9,002 bases of DNA from assembly GCA_011773575.1 (NCBI GenBank), contig WVXJ01000005.1, positions 1-9,002 of the forward strand, read 5' to 3'. A program made the translations under genes and the position numbers. This document shows, piece by piece, positions 1 through 6,348 of the stretch. The first letter of the stretch is position 1. Each line of letters starts with the position of its first letter. Source of the stretch: Armatimonadota bacterium. Lineage in GTDB: Bacteria > Armatimonadota > Hebobacteria > Hebobacterales > WVXJ01. The notes below the pieces were generated by a model. It worked only from the letters and a program-made list of their open reading frames with translations, did no database searches and was not told the DNA's origin.

Positions 1-2867
1 ATGCGCTGTTCGGCGGTCTCGCTCATGCGCTTGTGCGGAGTCCACATGAGATAGGCATAGGCCTGTCTGTCGGAGCGGCCCACCCGACCCCGCAGTTGAT
101 AAAGTTGGGCCAATCCCAGCCGGTCGGCCTGATCCACGACGATGGTGTTGACATTGGGAATATCCAGGCCGCTTTCGATGATGGTGGTGCAGAGGAGAAT
201 ATCGTGCTTGCCGGCATAGAAATCCACCATTATCTTTTCAAGATCATTCTCCGCCATCTGGCCGTGACCTATGGCGATGCGCGCATCGGGCAGTAGCCGC
301 TGGAGGTGAACGGCGACATGGGGAATTGATTCCACCCGATTGTAGACATAGTAAACCTGTCCCCCACGATCCAGTTCCCGCTGTACGGATTCTTTTATCA
401 GCGCGTCAGAGCGTTGGCCCGCCTGGGTGCGAATGGGCCGCCGGCCTTCAGGGGGATCGTTGATGAGGCTCATCTCCCGCAGGCCGCTGAGCGACATATG
501 CAGAGTGCGGGGGATGGGTGTGGCGGTAAGGGTAAGGCAATCCACTGTTGATCGCAGCCGCTTGAGGCGTTCCTTGTGGCGCACTCCGAAACGGTGTTCT
601 TCATCAACTATGAGAAGCCCCAGGTCTTTGAACTTCACATCCTTGGAAAGAAGCCGGTGGGTACCGATTACGACATCCACGGCACCGGCGGCGAGTTCGG
701 CGACGATGCGTTTTCTATCTTTCGGGGAGCGGAACCGGCTCAACATCTCCACCCGCATGGGATAGGGCGCAAGCCGCTCCTGAAAAGTGGTGAAGTGCTG
801 GGCCGCGAGAACTGTGGTGGGAACAAGCACGGCGACCTGCTTGCTGTCCATCACGGTCTTGAAGGCGGCTCTCACCGCCACCTCGGTCTTGCCGAAACCG
901 ACATCTCCGCACACCAGCCGCTCCATGGGCGTGGGCTTTTCCATGTCGTCTTTCACCTGGTAGAGGGCCTGGCGCTGGTCATCGGTCTCCTCGTATGGGA
1001 AACCAGCCTCCATCTCCTGCTGCCAGGGGGTATCCGCGGAAAAGGCAAACCCCTCTTGTTTGCTGCGAGCCGCATAGAGGGCGACGAGTTCTTTCGCCAG
1101 TTCTTTGGCGGAGCGCTGGGCCTTGCGTTTGGTGCGAATCCATTCTCTGCCGCCGAGGCGATTGAGGGAGGGTGGCTGGGCCTCCGCGCCGATGTATTTT
1201 TGCACGCGGTCAAACTGGTCTGTGGGCACATAGAGTTTGTCTTCACCGGCATAGCGAATGAGCAGATATTCTCTTTCCGCTCCATCCACTACGTGTCTCG
1301 TAAGCCCGCCGTAAACGCCGATTCCATGATGGATATGAACGACATAATCGCCGGCTTTGAGTTGGCTGAGGGCGGTGATGGTGACGGTTTCCTTGCGGCG
1401 GGAACCTGCGCGGGGAGGTCTCTTCCAGCCAAAGAGTTCACCATCGGTGAAGACCTCCAGGTTTGCGCCGCGCAGACGAAAGCCGCGGCTCAGAGGAATT
1501 GAGGTGATCAAGATATTCCCCGGGCCCGGCAGTTTCTCGCATCCCAGATGGACACGATGGAGGTCGGCTTCGGCAAGGAGTTCGCTGAGGCGCTCCGCCT
1601 GGCGGGTGGCGGCCACCACCAGAAAGCCTCTTTCTTGAGCTTTGCGAAGTCCCTCCACCATCAGGTCCAAGTGGGCGGCGAAATCTTCCGCGGGACCTGA
1701 TTCCAGCAGTATCTCCTTTTCCGGAGCGGGCCGGCTGAGGAGCGAAATCTCCACCTCCCGGCGGCCGCTCAATCGCGCTTTCCCCTCCTCGTAATTCACA
1801 TAATGGCTGCGCGGCAAATCAAGCAGCAGCCCGCTCGCACAGCGGCGCCGGCACAACTCTTCGATTTGAGTGAGGAATTTCGCATATTCCTCCTCTGTCC
1901 GCTCCGGCTCATCCCATATCACCACCGCCTCTGTCGGCAGGTAGTCTGCGAGTAGAGTCTGTTGAGGCCAGATGTAAGGCAGATAGTACTCCAGGCCCCG
2001 CCGGTGGGTCTGCTGAGAAAAAGCCTCCACATCCTGGCGCACCCGCTGTGCCAGCCGCAGCACCTCTTCCGCTTTCTCCTCTTTTTCCAGCCGATCCACC
2101 TGTTTCTCCAGGGCCGCGGCAATGGCGGCACAGGCGGACTCGGTTTCATCGGGGTCGAGCAGCAATTCCCGCGCGGGAAGGATGCTCACCGATTCCAGTG
2201 AGTCGCGGGAACGCTGTGATTCGGAATCGAAGTAGCGCAGGCTTTCGACTTCTTCGCCGAACTGCTCAATGCGGACAGGCGCTTCAAAGGTGGAGGGCCA
2301 GATGTCAATCACCCCGCCACGGAGGCTGAACTCGCCCGGCCCTTCGACCAGTTCCTGTCTTTGATAACCATCACGGATGAGAGAATCCGCCAGATCCTCT
2401 CTGGAAAGGGTGTCACCGGTATCTATCTCTACGGCCGAAGTCAACAGTTTGTCTTTGGGCAGAGTCTGGCCGAAAGCCCCGTCCGGGGTAGTGATAATGA
2501 CGACTTCCTCCCCGCGCGCCAGCCGCCACAGCGCGTTGAGGCGCTCTCTGAGCAGGTCGCGGTCAGGTGGAGTTTCCTCATAAAAAAGCGTATCGAAGGA
2601 GGGAAAGAGGAGCAGATTATCTTTCAGGCGCGGGTCTTCTTCACCGAGGAGTGCGGTCATATCATCATAAAGCCGGGCCGCCTCCTGGCTGTTTCTGGTG
2701 AGAATGAGGGCAGGTCCTTTAAGGCGGGCGAAAAGTCCGGCGAGGACGAAGGCCTTTGCCGCTCCCTCCAGTCCTGCGACGCGCTGCCGGGAGGCGCCCT
2801 TGCGGAGCCCCTCCTCCAGTTCGCGAAACTCCGCCCAACCCTCCAGGGCGGCCAGGAACGAGTTCAT
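1..2867 (-). CDS. mfd: Transcription-repair coupling factor Mfd, 3' end cut by window edge
   Basis: Mfd is a cytoplasmic ATP-driven DNA translocase that pushes stalled RNA polymerase off the template and recruits UvrA for strand-specific excision repair. The frame is open from the ATG at 2867 to the edge, about 955 codons; the family is usually about 1,150 residues, so roughly 200 C-terminal residues (the TRG/UvrA-regulating part) are missing. The N-terminal third is the UvrB-like module, with FSLRGGVIDIWP in it and the degenerate, non-ATPase start typical of the family. The RNA-polymerase-interacting (CarD-like) domain begins near G506 (GDYVVHIHHGIGVY). The RecG-like motor follows: Walker A GDVGFGKT at residues 654-661 (885-908), DEEH box at 755-758, LTATPIPRTL just after, motif V ESGLDIP near 895, and motif VI QLRGRVGRSDRQ near 926. 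Start, Walker A, DEEH and edge all share one frame, so I see no frameshift. It may be read from its own promoter (2874-2902). Confidence 0.97.
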   Translation of the reverse strand, partial: MNSFLAALEGWAEFRELEEGLRKGASRQRVAGLEGAAKAFVLAGLFARLKGPALILTRNSQEAARLYDDMTALLGEEDPRLKDNLLLFPSFDTLFYEETPPDRDLLRERLNALWRLARGEEVVIITTPDGAFGQTLPKDKLLTSAVEIDTGDTLSREDLADSLIRDGYQRQELVEGPGEFSLRGGVIDIWPSTFEAPVRIEQFGEEVESLRYFDSESQRSRDSLESVSILPARELLLDPDETESACAAIAAALEKQVDRLEKEEKAEEVLRLAQRVRQDVEAFSQQTHRRGLEYYLPYIWPQQTLLADYLPTEAVVIWDEPERTEEEYAKFLTQIEELCRRRCASGLLLDLPRSHYVNYEEGKARLSGRREVEISLLSRPAPEKEILLESGPAEDFAAHLDLMVEGLRKAQERGFLVVAATRQAERLSELLAEADLHRVHLGCEKLPGPGNILITSIPLSRGFRLRGANLEVFTDGELFGWKRPPRAGSRRKETVTITALSQLKAGDYVVHIHHGIGVYGGLTRHVVDGAEREYLLIRYAGEDKLYVPTDQFDRVQKYIGAEAQPPSLNRLGGREWIRTKRKAQRSAKELAKELVALYAARSKQEGFAFSADTPWQQEMEAGFPYEETDDQRQALYQVKDDMEKPTPMERLVCGDVGFGKTEVAVRAAFKTVMDSKQVAVLVPTTVLAAQHFTTFQERLAPYPMRVEMLSRFRSPKDRKRIVAELAAGAVDVVIGTHRLLSKDVKFKDLGLLIVDEEHRFGVRHKERLKRLRSTVDCLTLTATPIPRTLHMSLSGLREMSLINDPPEGRRPIRTQAGQRSDALIKESVQRELDRGGQVYYVYNRVESIPHVAVHLQRLLPDARIAIGHGQMAENDLEKIMVDFYAGKHDILLCTTIIESGLDIPNVNTIVVDQADRLGLAQLYQLRGRVGRSDRQAYAYLMWTPHKRMSETAEQR

Positions 2868-2873
2868 GCTATT

Positions 2874-2902
2874 AGTCTATCTCCCGACCCTGCCAGCGTC
2901 AA
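2874..2902 (-). promoter_or_regulatory. Candidate sigma70 promoter giving a leaderless mfd transcript
   Basis: On the minus strand, TTGACG (2902-2897, five of six matches to the -35 consensus) is followed by exactly 17 nt and then TAGACT (2879-2874, four of six matches to -10). If the last -10 base is numbered -7, the start point falls at 2867, the A of the mfd ATG. The only Shine-Dalgarno-like string nearby, GGGAG, lies about 13 nt from the ATG and inside the promoter spacer, so it would not be in that transcript. Spacing and matches are read directly; promoter activity is inferred. Confidence 0.5.
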
Positions 2903-2931
2903 ATAAGTGCGTGCCCGGTGACGTATCCTTA

Positions 2932-5295
2932 TTACCTCTGCTCCCGCCACCACGCTTCCCATTTGGCGGCATCTATGCCAAAGTCCTGGTGCGTTATTTC
3001 CCTGAGGGCCTCTGCCGCTTCATCACGCACCAACCGGTCTCGCAGAGAGAGAATCAGCGGCCTGACGGCGCGGCGGTCATGGAGTTTGCCCAAGGCCAGC
3101 GCGGCGCACTTGCCGAGAGTCGGCTCGCAGTCACCCGGTGGATCTTCCCGCAAACAAGCCAACAGCACAGGCATCGCGCGCGCATCGCCGATATCGCCTA
3201 ACGCCTGAAGCGCGGCTGCGCGCATGTACATCTCACTGCGATGACCTCGATATTCGGGGCCGGATTTGCTTGGCGCGGGCTCGGCAAGTCTAATCAACTG
3301 CGGAACCGCCCGCTTCTCCCCTATTGCGCCCAGCCCTGCGGCCGCGACCCACTGCACCCGCACATCCGAATCAGCAAGCAGAAACAACAGCGGCTTTGCG
3401 GTGCGCGGGTCTTGCCACTGTTCAAAGGCAGCAATGATTAATCGTACCATCTCGTCATCGCTCACGGTGTCCGCAATCAGCGGCGGCAGAAGCACAGCGA
3501 TGTCCTTCGCCTGCGGCGCAGCGACGCGCAGCCTGCTCAGCGCATAGAAGCGCACCCTTCGGCTGGGGTCCTGCAGGGCAGCCTTCAGCGCTTCGATTAT
3601 CCGCGGATTATCCGCGCTATTGCCATATAGCGCGTTTATGGTACTCAACCGTTCGCTCTCTGTTCCGCGTAGCAGAGGTTCGAGCAGCGCCTCCACTGCG
3701 GCGTCGCTGCCATTCTGTTTGAGACCGCTAATGCCTATGCCGCGGATTCCCGGATCATTGTTCTTCATCATCTCGACCAGCACGGGGATGACGCGGGGAT
3801 CCTCCATGTTGGCAAGGGCTTTGGCCGCGACGATGCGCACCTCCTCATCCTTCTCATTGAGTGCTTGCTGCAGCGGCTCTATGGCGCGGGCGTCGCCGAT
3901 CTTGCCCAGCGCTTCACAGGCTACCCACCTGGTACTTGATTCATAGTCTTGCAATGCTGCAATCAAAGCAGGCACAGAGCGGGTATCACGCAGGTCTCCC
4001 AGCGCTCTCATTACCGGCTGTTCTTCCCAGGAGGGATTGTCGGTCAGGAGCGCGCGCAGCGCCGGCAACGCTCGCTGGTCGCCCAGTAATCCCAAGGAGG
4101 TGCAGGCCTCGTCTCGGGAATCTTCGTTACTTCTGCTCAGGTCATTCATTAGCGGCTGGAACGCGCGCGGGTCCTCGAATACAGCCAATATGCGCAGCAG
4201 TGCTGAGCGAGTGTAAGAGTCCGGGGCTTTTCCGACTTGCGCCAAAACGGCATCACAGACCTGAGGTCCAAAGCCGATCAGCACGCCGTACACGCCTCTT
4301 GGCTGGCTCAGGCCGGGGAATACCGCACTAGAATCGATCCTTGTCAGCGCTTCTACTAAAGCTGGAATCACGCGGGGGTCGCCGATATGTGCCAGGCCCA
4401 CGGCGGCGGCATCTCGTACTGCGCTGCTTTCGTCACGCAGCGCTGCAATCAGCGCATCAACCTCCTCAGGCCCGCATTCGCGCAGATACCAGGAAGGAAT
4501 TTGGTCGTTTCCGCGGCGCACCTCATCGAGCATTATTCGCAGGACATGGGGGTCTCTCTTGCGGCTCAGAGTACTCAGACACCTGCTCCGTTCCTGTCGG
4601 TCCTTCGCATCCTCGAATGCGTTGATTAGGGCTTCTACCGTGCGCGGGTCGTCTTGGCGGGCCAGCGCGGAGCCAGCGCGGCTTCGCACTCCGGCGTCGG
4701 GATCGGATAGTCCTTGTAACAACAATGGAACTATGCGCGGATCTTTCTCTTGCATGTATCCCAGCCGCTGAACCGCCCATTCACGCCGGCGGGACTCCGG
4801 CTCCCTCATTACCTGGGCCAGCAGGTCAATCGCCGCCGCTCCCTGTGCTTCTATCGCCCAGTTCACTTGATCGCTGAATCTCTTCTTTGCTGATGCGATC
4901 AATATCTCGGTGACTGCAGGATCTTTGAAATGCCCCAAGGCATCCGCCGCCGCGCCCGCCACAGAGCGGTCCTCATTGTCGAGCAGAAGCGCCAACTGCT
5001 CGATAGCGCGCGCGTCTTCATACCAACCCAGTGCGCGCGCGGCAGTCTTCTTGACTCGACTGTCGGAATCCTGCAGCGCCCTCAGCATCGCCTCAACCGC
5101 GGCGGGCTCGTCATACCACTGCAGCGCCGCTGCCGCCCGCCAGCGCACCAGTGGATCAGCGTCGCTCAACTGCCCTATCAGCGCAGGGACATCGGTTACT
5201 TGCGCCGCTGCCTGAAGCGGCGCGCAACTGCACGCGATTAGCGCCAACGTCGCAATTGGAAACAACAAACGAAAAGTAGTTCGCAGAAGTGACAT
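2932..5295 (-). CDS. Exported HEAT-repeat (PBS-lyase-like) protein, probable lipoprotein
   Basis: This protein of 787 residues is almost entirely HEAT repeats. I count about 23 units of roughly 31 residues between residues 33 and 766, most opening with a [GE]DPR-[VA]-[IV]-x-x-L core and closing with A..ALG. Such arrays fold into a curved solenoid that binds other proteins; no enzyme motif is visible, so the partner is unknown. The N-terminus is a signal sequence with a good lipobox, L19-I20-A21-C22, predicting a lipid-anchored protein; signal peptidase I cleavage after LQA is the alternative. The C-terminus is a short non-repeat tail (768-787) with DFG and a W..WW cluster that I recall from HEAT proteins of Planctomycetota-like bacteria. 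The start at 5295 is preferred over an in-frame ATG at 5391 because it opens the signal peptide and has GAGG 7 nt upstream. It lies 149 nt after the pseudopilin gene and 64 nt before mfd, with no clear terminator before mfd. No functional link to Mfd is implied. Confidence 0.9.
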   Translation of the reverse strand: MSLLRTTFRLLFPIATLALIACSCAPLQAAAQVTDVPALIGQLSDADPLVRWRAAAALQWYDEPAAVEAMLRALQDSDSRVKKTAARALGWYEDARAIEQLALLLDNEDRSVAGAAADALGHFKDPAVTEILIASAKKRFSDQVNWAIEAQGAAAIDLLAQVMREPESRRREWAVQRLGYMQEKDPRIVPLLLQGLSDPDAGVRSRAGSALARQDDPRTVEALINAFEDAKDRQERSRCLSTLSRKRDPHVLRIMLDEVRRGNDQIPSWYLRECGPEEVDALIAALRDESSAVRDAAAVGLAHIGDPRVIPALVEALTRIDSSAVFPGLSQPRGVYGVLIGFGPQVCDAVLAQVGKAPDSYTRSALLRILAVFEDPRAFQPLMNDLSRSNEDSRDEACTSLGLLGDQRALPALRALLTDNPSWEEQPVMRALGDLRDTRSVPALIAALQDYESSTRWVACEALGKIGDARAIEPLQQALNEKDEEVRIVAAKALANMEDPRVIPVLVEMMKNNDPGIRGIGISGLKQNGSDAAVEALLEPLLRGTESERLSTINALYGNSADNPRIIEALKAALQDPSRRVRFYALSRLRVAAPQAKDIAVLLPPLIADTVSDDEMVRLIIAAFEQWQDPRTAKPLLFLLADSDVRVQWVAAAGLGAIGEKRAVPQLIRLAEPAPSKSGPEYRGHRSEMYMRAAALQALGDIGDARAMPVLLACLREDPPGDCEPTLGKCAALALGKLHDRRAVRPLILSLRDRLVRDEAAEALREITHQDFGIDAAKWEAWWREQR

Positions 5296-5384
5296 CGCCT
5301 TGCCTCGTCCTCTGATAGAACTTTGCAGACGCTCAAACGCTCCCCTACCATTTGACGCAGTTTTCGAGAGAATGTTCCCTTCAA

Positions 5385-5431
5385 CCTGCAATTTACGCTT
5401 TCGCCAAGCGCATTATTGCAGGGCCTGCAAT
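5385..5431 (-). promoter_or_regulatory. Three copies of an octamer forming alternative stems upstream of the HEAT gene
   Basis: The octamer ATTGCAGG occurs three times in 47 bp: on the minus strand at 5431-5424 and 5392-5385, and as its complement CCTGCAAT at 5422-5415. The first two form a 17-bp near-perfect palindrome with one central base (5415-5431). The middle copy can instead pair with the third, enclosing a smaller stem CGCTT/AAGCG (5410-5406 with 5400-5396) around a 5-nt loop. That makes a 38-nt hairpin of 8 + 5 bp with a 4x3 internal loop. It begins 13 nt after the pseudopilin stop and ends about 90 nt before the HEAT start. There is no U-run after either stem, so a simple intrinsic terminator is unlikely. 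A dimeric operator, an RNA processing hairpin or a leader switch are all possible. Confidence 0.5.
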
Positions 5432-5444
5432 CAAAGCTTCCTGT

Positions 5445-6191
5445 TTACTGCAAATCCCTCCCTCTGATTCCGTCAACGGTGAGGTTGGGGTCGGGGAGGC
5501 CGGTTACGGAGGGGAGGATTTTTGCGGCGGGCAGGTAGCGAACGTGGCCGTCGGCGAAGAGGTAGTTGCGCGCTCCGTACCAGTCCCACCAGCCCAGTTT
5601 CTTCTCTTCGTGGTTGGTCAGCCACTCCGCAATCAGGATCTTTTGGGCGGGAAAGGCAACTTCACCTTCGGATTGGGAGATACAGGGAAAATCATCATAT
5701 TGCCAGAGGTCCTCCACGGTCATGCGGTTGATTTGCCGCGGGGTGTGATAGAAGGCGGCGGAGTAACCGTAGGAGGTGGAATCCCATTTCTTGGGTGCGC
5801 TGAGATCACTGGGGCAGATGAGGATGTGGGGCCCCTTTTCTTCAGAGACAAGGGGATTGTCCGGGTCCTCCGGGTCTCTGTCTCCGACACAGGCGAGATA
5901 ACTCTCCAGGGGCCAGCGCCAGTAGCGGCCCATCCAGAGGTAGGGGTTTCCGGTGTTGGGGTAAAGGCCGCCGTGGTCGTCCACATACATTTGGAAGGCG
6001 AGGCCGATCTGGCGGAGGTTAGAAAGACAGGTGGTGCGGCGGGCGGTTTCTCTGGCACGGGCAAACACAGGGAAGAGCATTGCCGCCAGCAGCGCGATGA
6101 TAGCGATCACAACCAACAATTCAATGAGGGTGAAACCGAGGGGATTTTTGAGTGTGTTGCCGCAGTTTGAGCGGAAGACATGAGGGCGCAT
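5445..6191 (-). CDS. Type II secretion-style pseudopilin (prepilin N-terminal domain, H-X9-DG-like C-terminus)
   Basis: This 248-residue protein is made as a prepilin. It has an 18-residue polar leader, then the peptidase site G19|F20 followed by TLIE with the conserved glutamate E24 (position +5 of the mature form). A hydrophobic helix follows (about 20-40), then the family's FPVFARARE and CLSNLRQIG stretch. The leader peptidase would cut after G19 and methylate F20; the product would join a pilus-like filament or a secretion pseudopilus in the inner membrane and periplasm. The globular part has five cysteines over the full precursor (C10, C55, C101, C126, C170) and ends with LFADGHVRYL (211-220), the mark of the processing-associated H-X9-DG class. 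The histidine that names that motif is replaced by W204. No pilus assembly genes are adjacent, as usual for this dispersed family. The start has no Shine-Dalgarno: the minus strand before it reads CCTCCTCTTTTGCG, and no other in-frame start precedes the leader. Confidence 0.93.
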   Translation of the reverse strand: MRPHVFRSNCGNTLKNPLGFTLIELLVVIAIIALLAAMLFPVFARARETARRTTCLSNLRQIGLAFQMYVDDHGGLYPNTGNPYLWMGRYWRWPLESYLACVGDRDPEDPDNPLVSEEKGPHILICPSDLSAPKKWDSTSYGYSAAFYHTPRQINRMTVEDLWQYDDFPCISQSEGEVAFPAQKILIAEWLTNHEEKKLGWWDWYGARNYLFADGHVRYLPAAKILPSVTGLPDPNLTVDGIRGRDLQ

Positions 6192-6202
6192 CGCAAAAGA
6201 GG

Positions 6203-6231
6203 AGGTTAGCAGAATTCTCCGGCTTTATCAA
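6203..6231 (-). promoter_or_regulatory. Candidate sigma70 promoter of the pseudopilin gene, very short leader
   Basis: Minus-strand TTGATA (6231-6226, five of six to -35 consensus) is followed by 17 nt and TAACCT (6208-6203, only three of six to -10). The predicted start point is near 6196, leaving about 5 nt before the ATG at 6191. This agrees with the absence of a Shine-Dalgarno. The -10 match is weak, so this is tentative. Confidence 0.3.
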
Positions 6232-6273
6232 GCGAACTATTGGCTGATGGCTACTCTTGAGGGAGATACGGCC

Positions 6274-6294
6274 GGCGGGGTTGGAACCCCCGCC
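6274..6294. repeat. GC-rich inverted repeat (GGCGGGG / CCCCGCC)
   Basis: Perfect 7-bp arms at 6274-6280 and 6288-6294 flank the 7-nt loop TTGGAAC; allowing one bulged C extends the stem inward by two A-T pairs. The element sits between the glycoside hydrolase and pseudopilin genes. Read on the minus strand it lies about 55 nt after the hydrolase stop. There is no U-run, so termination is doubtful. Strings of this type (GGCGGGGGTTCCAACCCC on the minus strand) look to me like dispersed intergenic repeats of uncultured bacteria, but only one copy is in this window. Confidence 0.45.
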
Positions 6295-6326
6295 CTACAT
6301 AAGCCTTAACTACAGAGGCGCGGAGG

Positions 6327-6343
6327 ACACAGATAATCTGTGT
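6327..6343. repeat. 17-bp palindrome directly after the glycoside hydrolase stop
   Basis: ACACAGAT (6327-6334) and ATCTGTGT (6336-6343) are perfect 8-bp arms around one central A. The palindrome begins 5 nt after the hydrolase stop codon on the minus strand. The flank just left of it (6308-6326, ACAGAGGCGCGGAGG) resembles the 'accacagaggcacagagga' type of dispersed repeat seen in many environmental genomes; that resemblance is recall, not a search. It could also mark the 3' end of the hydrolase mRNA, although no U-run follows. Confidence 0.45.
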
Positions 6344-6348
6344 GGGCG

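Noticed and set aside
576..1502. Open frame of 308 codons on the plus strand
   Set aside because: It lies wholly antisense to mfd, whose motifs run unbroken through this region; its translation shows no recognisable domain and it has no evident ribosome binding site.
1..2867. mfd as a broken gene or pseudogene
   Set aside because: The absence of a stop is explained by the window edge. The start, Walker A, DEEH box and last visible codon share one frame, and spot translations in between show intact family sequence.
2868..2931. Terminator between the HEAT gene and mfd
   Set aside because: I could not find a stem with a following U-run; the apparent symmetry around GTGCCCGGTGAC is not a true inverted repeat.
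2932..5295. CRISPR-like or tandem DNA repeat array
   Set aside because: The ~93-bp periodicity seen in the DNA comes from the 31-residue HEAT units of the coding sequence; the nucleotide copies are diverged and have no spacer structure.
5296..5391. Longer HEAT protein starting at the ATG at 5391
   Set aside because: It would add 32 polar residues ahead of a textbook signal peptide and would lie across the octamer element; the ATG at 5295 has GAGG 7 nt upstream.
5352..6170. Open frame of 272 codons on the plus strand
   Set aside because: It is antisense to the pseudopilin gene, which has a clear family signature; the glycine- and valine-rich translation is typical of a shadow frame.
6200..6205. 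AGGAGG on the plus strand as a ribosome binding site
   Set aside because: No start codon with a plausible reading frame follows at a suitable distance on that strand; it is the complement of the pyrimidine-rich pseudopilin leader.
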